Below are positions 34,601 through 43,185 of a DNA stretch of 64,000 bases, one piece after another. The notes under the pieces were generated by a model. The model did not search any database and was not told the origin of the DNA. It saw nothing but the letters and a program-made list of their open reading frames with translations. Source of the stretch: Erythrobacter neustonensis (GTDB lineage: Bacteria; Pseudomonadota; Alphaproteobacteria; Sphingomonadales; Sphingomonadaceae). Each line of letters starts with the position of its first letter. The first letter of the stretch is position 1. The stretch covers positions 2,108,001-2,172,000 of the forward strand of contig NZ_CP016033.1 in NCBI RefSeq assembly GCF_001663175.1. Reading direction: 5' to 3'. The translations under genes and the position numbers were made by a program.

Positions 34601-35467
34601 ATGGCCGCGACGTACGAAGACCGTTACTGGACCAGCAGCGATGGGCTGACCTTGCATTACCGCAATTATCCCGGCCCCGACGGCGGCGACAAGCTGCCGG
34701 TGCTGTGCATGCACGGCCTCACCCGCAACGCCCGCGATTTTGCAGCGTTGGCCGAGGTGCTCGCCGCCACCCGCCGCGTGATCGTGACCGAGATGCGCGG
34801 CCGCGGGATGAGCGATTACGCTCCCGATTCCGATACCTATTCGCCGCTGACCTATGTTCAGGATGTCGAAGCGCTGCTGGCCGGCGAGGGGATTGATCGC
34901 TTTGCCGTGGTCGGCACCTCGATGGGCGGGCTGATGGCGATGCTGATGGCGGCGGCCAAGCCCGGCCGGATCAGCGCGCTGGTGATGAACGATATCGGCC
35001 CCGAGGTCGACGCTGCGGGCCTTGCGCGCATTTCGGGCTATGTCGGGCAGGGCCGCAGCTATCCCACTTGGGTCCACGCCGCGCGCGGATTGTGCGAGGC
35101 GCACGGCGCGGCCTTCCCCGATTACGACCTCGACCAGTGGCTCGACCTTGCCAAGCGCACGATGGTGGTCAGCCAGAACGGGCGGATCGTGTTCGATTAC
35201 GACATGGCGATCGCCGAACCCTTCGCCAAACCCGGCAACGCCGCGCCGCCCGATCTGTGGCGCGCCTTTGCCGCGCTGGCAGGCGTGCCGGTGCTGCTGG
35301 TGCGCGGCGAATTGTCCGATCTGTTGAGCGAGGCGACCGTGCGCCAGATGGGCGTGGTCAACCCCGCGATGCGCACCGTCACCGTGCCGCGCGTGGGCCA
35401 TGCCCCGACGCTTGACGAGCCCGAGGTGCGGCCCGCGATCCTCGATCTCTTCGCCGGGGCCGAGTGA
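34601..35467 (+). CDS. Alpha/beta-fold hydrolase
   Basis: The product has 288 residues. The fold is complete: oxyanion region VLCMHGLTRNARDF, nucleophile elbow VVGTSMGGLMAM (Ser in GTSMG), an acidic residue after the sixth strand (LVRGELSDLLS) and the catalytic His in RVGHAPTLDEP. It resembles the enol-lactonase/haloperoxidase-like branch; the substrate is not predictable. A four-base GTGA overlap joins it to the glycosyltransferase gene, so the two are made together. Confidence 0.87.
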   Translation: MAATYEDRYWTSSDGLTLHYRNYPGPDGGDKLPVLCMHGLTRNARDFAALAEVLAATRRVIVTEMRGRGMSDYAPDSDTYSPLTYVQDVEALLAGEGIDRFAVVGTSMGGLMAMLMAAAKPGRISALVMNDIGPEVDAAGLARISGYVGQGRSYPTWVHAARGLCEAHGAAFPDYDLDQWLDLAKRTMVVSQNGRIVFDYDMAIAEPFAKPGNAAPPDLWRAFAALAGVPVLLVRGELSDLLSEATVRQMGVVNPAMRTVTVPRVGHAPTLDEPEVRPAILDLFAGAE

Positions 35468-36609
35468 CCAGCATCGCCGCCGCAGCCCAGCCGCCGCGCG
35501 TGCTGCACTGCCATTCGACCTTTTCGCCCGGCGGCAAGGAAGTGCGCTGCGCCCGGCTGATGAACGGCTGGGGCGGGCGATTATCGCATACGATCGTGTC
35601 GGCAGAGCCCGCCGCTCTGGGCGCCGCCGCGCTGATCGCGGCGGACGTGCCGGTTGCCTATCCGGTGGATTTCCCCCCGCTCAAGGGTCGCCCCACGCCC
35701 GCCCGCCTGCTGCGGATCGCGCGCGCGATGCGGGGGTTCGATCTCGTCTGCACCTACAACTGGGGCGCGATGGACGCGGTGATGGCGCACCGCCTGTTCG
35801 CCCGCGCGCTCGGTCTAGCGCCGCTAATCCACCACGAGGACGGCTTCAACGAGGACGAAGCGGCGGGTCTGAAACGCAGCCGCAACCTTTATCGCCGCGC
35901 CGCGCTTGGCGGCGGGGCGCGGTTGATCGTGCCCTCGCAGGTGCTTGAGAGCATCGCGCGCGATGTCTGGCATCAGCCGCCCGCCCGATTGCACCGGATC
36001 GCCAACGGGATCGACACCGCCGCCTTTGCCGCGCCCGCCGATCCGCACGCGTTGCCGATCCGCAAGGGGCCGGGCACGCGCTGGGTCGGCACGCTGGCGG
36101 GCCTGCGCGCGGTCAAGCGGTTGCCCGATCTTGTCGCGGCCTTTGCGCAGATGCCGCCCGAATGGGAACTGGTGATCTGCGGCGAGGGGCCGGAGCGCGC
36201 CGCGATCCTTGCCGCGGCGCAAGCCTGCGGGCTGTCGGGCCGGGTGCATCTGCCCGGCAATGTCGATCCGGCCCGGGTGGTCGGCCTGTTCGATATCTTC
36301 GCGCTGTCCTCCGCTTCCGAGCAATTCCCGCTTTCGGTGGTCGAGGCGATGGCAGCAGGATTGCCCGTTGCCGCGCCCGATGTGGGGGATATCCGCACGA
36401 TCCTGCCGCAACCCAACGCCGCGCTGATTACGCCTGCGGGCGATGTGGAAAAGCTGGGCGCATCGCTGGCCCGGCTGGCGAGCGATGCCGAGTTGCGCGC
36501 CCGCGCAGGCGCAGCCAATCGCGACCGTGCGCGCAGCCAATTCGATAGTGCAGCGATGCGCGCCGCCTACGAAGCAGTCTATGCCGGGGCGATGGGACGC
36601 GGGTTCTGA
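35464..36609 (+). CDS. GT4-type glycosyltransferase
   Basis: A 381-residue retaining glycosyltransferase with GT-B fold, from a GTG at 35464. N-terminal VLHCHSTFSPGGKEVRCARLM is the usual acceptor-side loop; the C-terminal domain has TRWVGTLAGLRAVKRLPDLVAAF, LVICGEGPERAAI and the donor-binding SSASEQFPLSVVEAMAAGLPV (E-x7-E type). Donor and acceptor are unknown. Without other polysaccharide genes nearby it may modify a lipid or an isolated cell-surface glycan. It is coupled to the upstream hydrolase. Confidence 0.87.
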   Translation: MTSIAAAAQPPRVLHCHSTFSPGGKEVRCARLMNGWGGRLSHTIVSAEPAALGAAALIAADVPVAYPVDFPPLKGRPTPARLLRIARAMRGFDLVCTYNWGAMDAVMAHRLFARALGLAPLIHHEDGFNEDEAAGLKRSRNLYRRAALGGGARLIVPSQVLESIARDVWHQPPARLHRIANGIDTAAFAAPADPHALPIRKGPGTRWVGTLAGLRAVKRLPDLVAAFAQMPPEWELVICGEGPERAAILAAAQACGLSGRVHLPGNVDPARVVGLFDIFALSSASEQFPLSVVEAMAAGLPVAAPDVGDIRTILPQPNAALITPAGDVEKLGASLARLASDAELRARAGAANRDRARSQFDSAAMRAAYEAVYAGAMGRGF

Positions 36610-36763
36610 TGCGCGCGCCCGCTTCATCTGCGGTTCAATCCGCCGCCCCGATACCTGCAGATCATTGCCGCCGCCATTGCGCGCGACCTTCCACCTGCCT
36701 AAAGAGCGCGGCGGTGTCCGGCTTGGTCAGGGCACGCATGTTACGAGGACACGGATAGCCAGC

Positions 36764-37579
36764 ATGGCGCGCACGCCCACCACACCCCCCGCCATTCCCG
36801 AAACCTCGCGCGAGGACGACGTCTTGATCCGCGAGATCGACGAGGCGGTGCGCGAGGATGCGGTCTATGATTTCATGCGCAATCACGGGGTCAAGGTGCT
36901 CGGCGTGGTGCTGCTGGGGCTGGCCGGCCTTGGCGGTTACATGATCTGGGATCACTATGCCGAACGCGGGCTCGAACAGCAGTCCGAAACGCTGGTGGGC
37001 GCGCTCGACTATGCCGATCAGGGCGATTTCAAGACCGCCGCCGAAAAGGTCGCGCCGCTGCTGGGCGACGATAACACCCCCGGCGCGCGCACCGCGGCGC
37101 GGTTCGTGCAGGCCAGCGCCGCGATCGAGGCGGGCGACAATGCCAAGGCGAGCGGGATCTACAGGCAGATCGTCGCCGATGCCGATGCACCGCCCGCACT
37201 GCGCGATCTGGCGCGGATCCGCGACGTGACGATCAATTACGACCGGATGAAGCCTGCCGATGTGATCGCGCAGCTCGGCCCCTTGGCGAAGACGGGCAAC
37301 CCCTATCTCGGTTCGGCGGGCGAACTGGTCGCGATGGCGCATCTCGAAGCCGGTGACCGGACGCAGGCGGGCAAGGTCTTTGCCGCAATCGCCGCCGATG
37401 AAAGCCAGCCCGAAAGCCTGCGCAGCCGCGCACGCCAGATGGCCGGGCTGATGGGTGTCGATGCGGTGGTCGATGTCGACAAGCTGCTCAAGGAACAGGG
37501 CGTCACCGATGAACCCGCGCCAGCGGCAGCTTCCGCGACCAACGCCGGTGCGAACGCTGCGCCCGTCGCCGCGCAATAA
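36764..37579 (+). CDS. Membrane-anchored TPR-like protein (YfgM family)
   Basis: A 271-residue protein. The N-terminal 40 residues are cytoplasmic and charged (REDDVLIREIDEAVREDAV), a single helix spans about 43-62, and the rest is periplasmic with helix-turn-helix repeats of TPR type (for example ARFVQASAAIEAGDNAKASGIYRQI and GELVAMAHLEAGDRTQAGKVF). The C-terminus is Ala/Pro-rich. In E. coli the YfgM-BamB pair acts with the Sec translocon and outer-membrane assembly; the same neighbour order here supports that assignment. The gap of 24 bases to bamB suggests one mRNA. Confidence 0.83.
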   Translation: MARTPTTPPAIPETSREDDVLIREIDEAVREDAVYDFMRNHGVKVLGVVLLGLAGLGGYMIWDHYAERGLEQQSETLVGALDYADQGDFKTAAEKVAPLLGDDNTPGARTAARFVQASAAIEAGDNAKASGIYRQIVADADAPPALRDLARIRDVTINYDRMKPADVIAQLGPLAKTGNPYLGSAGELVAMAHLEAGDRTQAGKVFAAIAADESQPESLRSRARQMAGLMGVDAVVDVDKLLKEQGVTDEPAPAAASATNAGANAAPVAAQ

Positions 37580-37603
37580 GATACACGATTGGAACAAGCG
37601 ATC

Positions 37604-38950
37604 ATGACACACACCAAACTGGCGCGGGCCGCATTGCTCGCTGGCGTGCTGGCCACAGGGCTGACCGGCTGCAAGGGCGGCCTGTTCGGCGGCGGCGATG
37701 ACAAGACCACGCCGACCGTGGGCAATCGCACGCCGATCCTGTCGCGGATCGAAAGCGGTGCGGAAGTCGATCCGGCGCTTGCCGCGGTGTCGGTGGTGCT
37801 GCCCCCGGCGCGCGCGAATGCCGAATGGGCGCAGGCCGGCGGCGCGGCAAGCAAGTCCTATGGCCACCTCGCGCTTGCAGAAACCCCGACCAAGATCTGG
37901 ACTGCCAAGGTTGCCGGATCGTCGAACCGCATGCGGCTGGCCGCCTCGCCGGTGATCGGCGGGGGCAAGGTCTTTGCCGTGGGCACCGACGGCGCGATTT
38001 CGGCCTTCGACAAGGCGACGGGCGCACGTGTGTGGTCGCGCGGCGACGAATCGATCACCAAGGATCAGGCGCCTTCCGCCTTCGGCGGCGGGGTCAGCTT
38101 CGAAGCGGGCAAGCTTTACGCCACCAACGGGGTGGGCGAAGTGCGCGCGCTGAACGCCGAAACCGGGGACGAATTGTGGAAGGTCAAGCCCGCGGGCCCC
38201 TTGCGCGGATCGCCCACGATCGCGTTCGGCCAGGTCTTCGTGATGACGCAGGACAACCAGCTGATCGCACTGAACACTGCCGATGGCGCGCTGGTGTGGG
38301 ACGAAAGCGGTTCCAACACCCAGTCGGGCGTGTTCGGCGTGGCCGCTCCGGCGGCTGGCCAGGGCTCGATCGTTGCAGGCTATTCGAGCGGCGAACTGAC
38401 CGCCTACCGCTATGAAAACGGCCGCTCGCTGTGGTCGGACGCGCTGGCGCGGACCAATATCTCGACCACCGTGGGGTCGATCACCGACATCGATGCCGAT
38501 CCGATCATCGATTCGGGCCGCGTCTATGCGCTGGGTCAGGGTGGACGCATGGCCGCCTATGAACTGGTCACCGGCCAGCGCATCTGGGAATTGAACCTTG
38601 CGGGCATTTCCACGCCAGCCATCGCGGGCGAGTGGATCTTCACGCTGACCGACGATGCCCGCCTCCTCGCGATTGCCCGTTCGTCGGGCCGGGTGCGCTG
38701 GATCAGCCAGCTGCAACGCTACCGCGATGCCGAAGACAAGAAGGGCCCGATCTTCTGGACCGGCCCGGTGCTTGCCGGCGGCCAGCTGTGGGCGGCAAGC
38801 TCGCGCGGGGAAGTGTGGCGGATCAGCGCGGGCGAAGGCTCGGCGACGCTGTTTGCCGATGTCGGCGCGCCGGTCAGCCTTGCGCCCGTGGTGGCGGACG
38901 GCGTGCTGTACGTGTTGGACGACGCGGGCACGATCCACGCCTGGAAGTGA
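37604..38950 (+). CDS. bamB: Outer membrane assembly lipoprotein BamB
   Basis: BamB is the beta-propeller lipoprotein of the BAM complex that inserts outer-membrane proteins. The 448-residue product has a lipobox LTGC with Cys23 and eight PQQ-like blade repeats, each with an Ala-Phe-Asp-x-x-Thr-Gly-x-x-x-Trp-type core (SAFDKATGARVWSR, RALNAETGDELWKV, IALNTADGALVWDE, TAYRYENGRSLWSD). I use ATG 37604; a TTG at 37589 is in frame. The der gene that commonly follows is absent; a double terminator follows instead. Confidence 0.9.
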   Translation: MTHTKLARAALLAGVLATGLTGCKGGLFGGGDDKTTPTVGNRTPILSRIESGAEVDPALAAVSVVLPPARANAEWAQAGGAASKSYGHLALAETPTKIWTAKVAGSSNRMRLAASPVIGGGKVFAVGTDGAISAFDKATGARVWSRGDESITKDQAPSAFGGGVSFEAGKLYATNGVGEVRALNAETGDELWKVKPAGPLRGSPTIAFGQVFVMTQDNQLIALNTADGALVWDESGSNTQSGVFGVAAPAAGQGSIVAGYSSGELTAYRYENGRSLWSDALARTNISTTVGSITDIDADPIIDSGRVYALGQGGRMAAYELVTGQRIWELNLAGISTPAIAGEWIFTLTDDARLLAIARSSGRVRWISQLQRYRDAEDKKGPIFWTGPVLAGGQLWAASSRGEVWRISAGEGSATLFADVGAPVSLAPVVADGVLYVLDDAGTIHAWK

Positions 38951-38974
38951 TCGCCAACCCGGCGGTGCGTGCTT

Positions 38975-39007
38975 GCGGGGGGTTAGACCCCCGCTTGCCC
39001 CCTTTTT
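38975..39007 (+). terminator. Terminator after bamB
   Basis: GCGGGGG at 38975-38981 pairs with CCCCCGC at 38988-38994 around a six-base loop, with TTTTT at 39003-39007. A second hairpin, CCCCGCC at 39019-39025 with GGCGGGG at 39039-39045, follows and may be a backup stop. Together they separate bamB from the ICMT-like gene. Confidence 0.75.
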
Positions 39008-39088
39008 GCTGCACCGTGCCCCGCCTTTGCCGGGCAGCGGCGGGGTGTTTGCCCGTCTGTTAACCCTTGTGGTGTAGGGCGGGGCATC

Positions 39089-40501
39089 ATGACTGCGCCG
39101 CTTTCCGCCCATCCAACAGCTGCGCCGGCCGCCCGGCCGCGAAGCGACGTGTCGACCGGCGTCGGCATGGTCGGGCTCGCCGGACTGGCGGCGTGGATCA
39201 CCTTTTGCCGTAACTATCCGCAGATCGCCGCGATGCTCGATCTGGGCGGTGCATTGTCGGCTGAAAGAGGCGAGTTGTCAGGCCCTTACGCGGCGCTGGC
39301 GGCGCTGTTCTTCACGGCGGTGCCGATGGCGGCATGGTCGCTGCTGGTCGACAAGGTGCACCTGCGCCCCTCGACCGGGATCGACTGGACGCTGAAACGC
39401 CCGCTGGCCGAGGTGATGCCGGATGCAGTGATCAAGCTGGTCGGCCTGTGGGCGACATGGGCGCTGATTGCTGGCTTCTACACGCTTGCCCGGTGGTACT
39501 GGAGCGGCAATTACCTGTTCGCGATGGAAGTGCTCAGCTTTGCCATCTTCCCGCTGGTGATCTTCTCTGTTCCCTATGTCATCTGGCTTGATCGCTATCT
39601 GGTGCACCCGCGCGACGGGGCGTTCCAGTTCGGCGCCTTCGTGGTCGGCGGCGGGATTGCGGGCCGCGACCAGTGGGAGCGCAGCGCGATCCTGCGGCAC
39701 TGGAGGGCGTGGGCGATCAAGGGCTTCTTCGGGGCGTTCATGATCTCGATCCTCCCGCCCGGCTTCGCGCAGGTGGTAACCGCCAATCCAGCGCAGGTGC
39801 TGGGCGATCCGGTGGCGTTCGCGATGCTGCTGGTGACGCTGTTGTTCCTCGTCGATGTCCAGATCGGCACGGTGGGGTATCTGCTGACGCTGCGCCCGCT
39901 CGATTCGCATATCCGTTCGGGCAACCCTCTGCTCGCGGGCTGGCTGGCGGCGCTGATGTGCTATCCGCCCTTCGTGTGGGGGATCATCGGGCCCAAGGAC
40001 CAGATCCTGTCCTACGAGTTGGCAACGCCGGGCTGGGCGCACTGGTTTGGCGGCAATCCGGCCTTGCTGTGGGCGTGGGGCGCGCTGCTGGTGTTTCTCA
40101 CCGGGGTCTATGCTTGGGCAACGGTGGTTTTCGGTCTGCGCTTTTCCAACCTGACCTATCGCGGGGTGATCACCCACGGGCCCTATCGCTTTACCCGGCA
40201 CCCGGCCTATCTTGCCAAAAACCTGTTCTGGTGGGCGAGCGTGCTGCCCTTCATGGTCACCAGCGACAGCGCGCTCGAAGCCTTGCGCAACTGCGTGTTC
40301 CTGGGCGTGGTCAACGGCATCTATTACTGGCGCGCGCGGACCGAGGAAGCGCACCTGCTCGCCGAAGATGCCAAATACCGCGAATATTACGTCTGGATGC
40401 AAAGCCGCGGCGCGATCACCGCAAGGCTGGCCCGTCTGTCGCGGCGGATCACCGGGGGCGGGGCAGCGCCGGTCGCGGCCCACGCTGTCCCGGCGGAATA
40501 G
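39089..40501 (+). CDS. Polytopic membrane protein with ICMT/PEMT-like methyltransferase end
   Basis: This 470-residue protein has about ten hydrophobic helices. The last 140 residues match the isoprenylcysteine carboxyl methyltransferase/phospholipid methyltransferase pattern: GVITHGPYRFTRHPAYLAKNLFWW binds SAM, and RARTEEAHLLAEDAKYREYY supplies the terminal Glu and Tyr. The first 330 residues are an additional transmembrane domain with no assigned family, ending in ATPGWAHWFGGNP. The enzyme probably methylates a lipid or isoprenoid at the inner membrane; substrate unknown. It has no partner gene and faces the gshA-type gene. Confidence 0.75.
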   Translation: MTAPLSAHPTAAPAARPRSDVSTGVGMVGLAGLAAWITFCRNYPQIAAMLDLGGALSAERGELSGPYAALAALFFTAVPMAAWSLLVDKVHLRPSTGIDWTLKRPLAEVMPDAVIKLVGLWATWALIAGFYTLARWYWSGNYLFAMEVLSFAIFPLVIFSVPYVIWLDRYLVHPRDGAFQFGAFVVGGGIAGRDQWERSAILRHWRAWAIKGFFGAFMISILPPGFAQVVTANPAQVLGDPVAFAMLLVTLLFLVDVQIGTVGYLLTLRPLDSHIRSGNPLLAGWLAALMCYPPFVWGIIGPKDQILSYELATPGWAHWFGGNPALLWAWGALLVFLTGVYAWATVVFGLRFSNLTYRGVITHGPYRFTRHPAYLAKNLFWWASVLPFMVTSDSALEALRNCVFLGVVNGIYYWRARTEEAHLLAEDAKYREYYVWMQSRGAITARLARLSRRITGGGAAPVAAHAVPAE

Positions 40502-40521
40502 ATCACATCAAGGGCGCGCCT

Positions 40522-41907
40522 TCAGAACTGTTGTTCGTAAACGCGAGTGATATCCCCGTTCCATTCGCCGTGATAAGCATCGAGCAAGCGTTGCGCGGGC
40601 ACCTTGCCGCTGGCGACGATCTCATCGAGCGTTTCGAGATAGCCCGTCTCGTTATCGCCCGCGGCATTCAGCCGCGCGCGCGATTTCAGACCTGCATGCG
40701 CGATCTTGAGCACTTCGCGGCCCAGGTCCTGTAAGGTGCCGCCATCGGGTGAGCGGGTGGCGAGCGCAAGCCGCGGCACTTCATTGCGCAAACGCTCGCG
40801 TTCCTCCATCGACCAGCCCTTGACCAGATCCCACGCCGCATCGAGCGCGCCTTGGTCATAGAGCAGCCCGACCCAGAAGGCGGGGAGCGCGCAGATCCGG
40901 CTCCACGGCCCGCCATCCGCGCCGCGCATTTCGAGGAACGACTTCAGCCGCACTTCGGGGAACGCGGTGGAAAGGTGATCCCACCAGTCGCTCTGCGTCG
41001 GGCGTTCGCCCGGCAGCACGCTCAATTTCCCCTCGAGAAAATCACGGAAGGAAAGCCCCGCCGCGTCGATATATTTGCCCTCGCGGAAGACGAAATACAT
41101 CGGCACGTCGAGCATGTATTCCGCCCAGCGTTCGTAGCCGAAGCCGTCCTCGAAGACGAAGGGCAGCATCCCGGTGCGGTGCGGATCGGTGTCCGACCAG
41201 ATGTGCGAGCGGTAGGAAAGGAAGCCGTTGGGCTTGCCTTCGGTAAAGGGCGAATTGGCGAACAGCGCAGTCGCCAGCGGTTGCAGCGCGAGACTGGTGC
41301 GGAATTTCTTCACCATGTCCGCCTCGCTCGAATAGTCGAGGTTCACCTGGATCGTGCAGGTGCGCAGCATCATGTCGAGACCCATGCTGCCCACACGCGG
41401 CATGTGGCGCAGCATGATGTCGTAGCGGCCCTTGGGCATGATCGGCAGTTCTTCGCGGGTCTTGTCGGGCCACATGCCCAGACCGAGGTAGCCGACGCCC
41501 AAGGCCTCGCCCACCTGCTTGACCTGCGCCAGATGGCGGCCGGTTTCCGCGCAGGTCTGGTGCAGGTTTTCGAGCGGCGCGCCCGACAGTTCGAGCTGGC
41601 CCGCAGGCTCAAGGCTGACCGCGCCGTCCGCGCCTTTCAGCGCGATGACGTTGGTGGTGCCGTCCGCGCCGGTTTCCTCGACCGGGGTCCAGCCGAACTG
41701 CTCCATGCCTTTCAGCAGATCGCGGATACCGCCGGGGGCGCCATAAGGCGGGGCGCTGTGATCGGCGGTATTGAAGACCAGCTTTTCGTGTTCGGTGCCG
41801 ATGCGCCAGTCGGCGGGCGGTTTTTCGCCGCGGACCATCGGCAGGATCAGCTGGTCCGGGCTTTCGATCACCGGATCGTCGGCGGTGGAAGCTTCGCGTG
41901 TGCTCAT
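40522..41907 (-). CDS. gshA: Glutamate-cysteine ligase, plant/alphaproteobacterial type
   Basis: This enzyme joins glutamate and cysteine, the first step of glutathione synthesis. The product has 461 residues, a normal length. Family markers are WRIGTEHEKLVFN, SLEPAGQLELSGAPLENLHQ, LGMWPDKTREELPIMPKGRYDIM, LRTCTIQVNLDYSSEADM (the Cys is part of the redox-sensitive region in plant enzymes), and RGADGGPWSRICALPAFWVGLLYD. ATG 41907 (MSTREAS) is the first start with matching family sequence; the frame stays open to 41979. A hairpin lies in its upstream region at 41954-41975. Confidence 0.93.
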   Translation of the reverse strand: MSTREASTADDPVIESPDQLILPMVRGEKPPADWRIGTEHEKLVFNTADHSAPPYGAPGGIRDLLKGMEQFGWTPVEETGADGTTNVIALKGADGAVSLEPAGQLELSGAPLENLHQTCAETGRHLAQVKQVGEALGVGYLGLGMWPDKTREELPIMPKGRYDIMLRHMPRVGSMGLDMMLRTCTIQVNLDYSSEADMVKKFRTSLALQPLATALFANSPFTEGKPNGFLSYRSHIWSDTDPHRTGMLPFVFEDGFGYERWAEYMLDVPMYFVFREGKYIDAAGLSFRDFLEGKLSVLPGERPTQSDWWDHLSTAFPEVRLKSFLEMRGADGGPWSRICALPAFWVGLLYDQGALDAAWDLVKGWSMEERERLRNEVPRLALATRSPDGGTLQDLGREVLKIAHAGLKSRARLNAAGDNETGYLETLDEIVASGKVPAQRLLDAYHGEWNGDITRVYEQQF

Positions 41908-41953
41908 GACAGGCTCTCTCTGGCCGGTTGCTTCATAAAACTGGTTTGCCGAT

Positions 41954-41975
41954 GCAAAGGCAGATTCGCCTTTGC
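41954..41975 (-). promoter_or_regulatory. Hairpin between rsmE and gshA
   Basis: GCAAAGGC at 41954-41961 pairs perfectly with GCCTTTGC at 41968-41975 around a six-base loop. It sits 47 bases upstream of the gshA start and 47 bases after the rsmE stop. It could be an rsmE terminator without a clear T run, or a leader hairpin of gshA. Confidence 0.45.
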
Positions 41976-42021
41976 GCATGGTATCGCCGTTTGTCTTGCA
42001 AAATCCGCTTCGCGCGCGGCC

Positions 42022-42765
42022 TTACCAGTCGCCCGCGGTGCCCATCCACAGCGCCAGCGCGGCCATCGCGGCGGTTTCGCCCCTCAGGATTCGCGGGCCG
42101 AGCGTGATGGCGCGCGCGGCAGGATGCGCGCGGATCGCGGCGCGTTCGGCATCGTCGAACCCGCCCTCGGGGCCGGTGAGGATGGCTGCCGGGCCATGGT
42201 GGGCGCCGAACGCTGCGGCAGCGGGCGCGCCGCCGTTTTCGTCGGCAAAGAACAGCGCGCGCCCTTCGGGCCAGTCCGCCAGCAGCGCATCGAGCTTCAC
42301 CGGTGCGGACAGCGCGGGCAGCGCGGTGCGCGCGCATTGTTCGGCCGCTTCGGTGGTGATCGCGGCGGCGCGTTCGAGGTTCAACTTGTCCGCGACGCAG
42401 CGCCGGGTGACGATCGGCCGGATCGTCGCCACGCCAAGTTCGGTCGCTTTTTCGAGGATCAGGTCGAACCGGTCTTTCTTGAGCAATGCGGGGCACAGCC
42501 ACAGATCGGGCACAGCTTCGCGCGCGCGGAGCATGTCCGCAACTTCGAGCGTCACGTCGCGCTTGCCCGTATCGACCACGCGCGCGGCCCATTCGCCGGT
42601 CACGTCGTCGCACAGGATCACGATATCGCCCGTGCCCACGCGCATGACGCGCGCCAGATAATGCGCCGGATTGCCTTCGATCCGCACATGCGCGCCCGCC
42701 GCGAGTTTTTCGGCAACGAACAGGCGCGGTGCGCTTTTGGGCGGCCAGGTTGGGGTGGCAGGCAT
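42022..42765 (-). CDS. rsmE: 16S rRNA (uracil-1498-N3)-methyltransferase
   Basis: RsmE methylates U1498 in the decoding region of 16S rRNA. The 247-residue protein has a PUA-like N-terminal domain and a SPOUT fold with the trefoil knot: ILTGPEGGFDDAERAAIRAH, followed by ITLGPRILRGETAAMAALALW, the SAM-binding knot and interface. The LLKKDRFDLILEKATELGV segment is also diagnostic. Length is normal. It is divergent from the small membrane protein gene by 39 bases and is probably cotranscribed with gshA after a 114-base gap. Confidence 0.94.
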   Translation of the reverse strand: MPATPTWPPKSAPRLFVAEKLAAGAHVRIEGNPAHYLARVMRVGTGDIVILCDDVTGEWAARVVDTGKRDVTLEVADMLRAREAVPDLWLCPALLKKDRFDLILEKATELGVATIRPIVTRRCVADKLNLERAAAITTEAAEQCARTALPALSAPVKLDALLADWPEGRALFFADENGGAPAAAAFGAHHGPAAILTGPEGGFDDAERAAIRAHPAARAITLGPRILRGETAAMAALALWMGTAGDW

Positions 42766-42804
42766 GGCTTTGCACTAGGCGCGCAGGCCGCTAGGGAGCA
42801 AGCC

Positions 42805-43185
42805 ATGTCCGCGCGCACCGCTCAATTCCTGATTGCCGCCGTGTTTCTGATCCTCGGGGGCTGGGCGCTGTTTGCACCTTCGAGCGTGATCGAACTTGCG
42901 ATCACCGCGCCCTATCGGAGCAGTGCCTATTTCGCGCGCTTTGCAGTCGCCTGCTTTGGCGCGCAGGCGGTGTTGTTCGGGGTGATGGCGCTGGTGACGC
43001 GCTGGAATGCGCGCAGCTTTGCGGTATTTGCCGCGGCGCTTCTGCCGTTTTTTGCCTTCAATTACTGGTTTCATTACCGTGTGCCGGTCCTGACCAGCAT
43101 CGGGATGCTCGATTTTGCGGGGAACGCGATCATGCTGGTGTTGGCCGGGCTCGGATGGCGGGCGTCAAAGGGCGAGACGGCATGA
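42805..43185 (+). CDS. Four-helix membrane protein of unknown function
   Basis: A protein of 126 residues, mostly hydrophobic, with helices at about 5-24, 40-62, 70-87 and 96-118. It opens MSARTAQFLIAAVFLILGGWALFAP and includes HWFAFNYWFHYRVP-like aromatic residues in the third helix. It resembles DoxX- or DUF4345-like small quinone or membrane proteins in size only; I cannot assign it. A four-base overlap (ATGA) with ubiA and a GGGAGCAAGCC ribosome site support real translation. Confidence 0.72.
   Translation: MSARTAQFLIAAVFLILGGWALFAPSSVIELAITAPYRSSAYFARFAVACFGAQAVLFGVMALVTRWNARSFAVFAAALLPFFAFNYWFHYRVPVLTSIGMLDFAGNAIMLVLAGLGWRASKGETA

Noticed and set aside
36662..39112. 816-residue minus-strand frame opposite the TPR protein and bamB
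   Set aside because: Antisense artefact: no motifs, and both plus-strand genes have signal or membrane segments and repeats.
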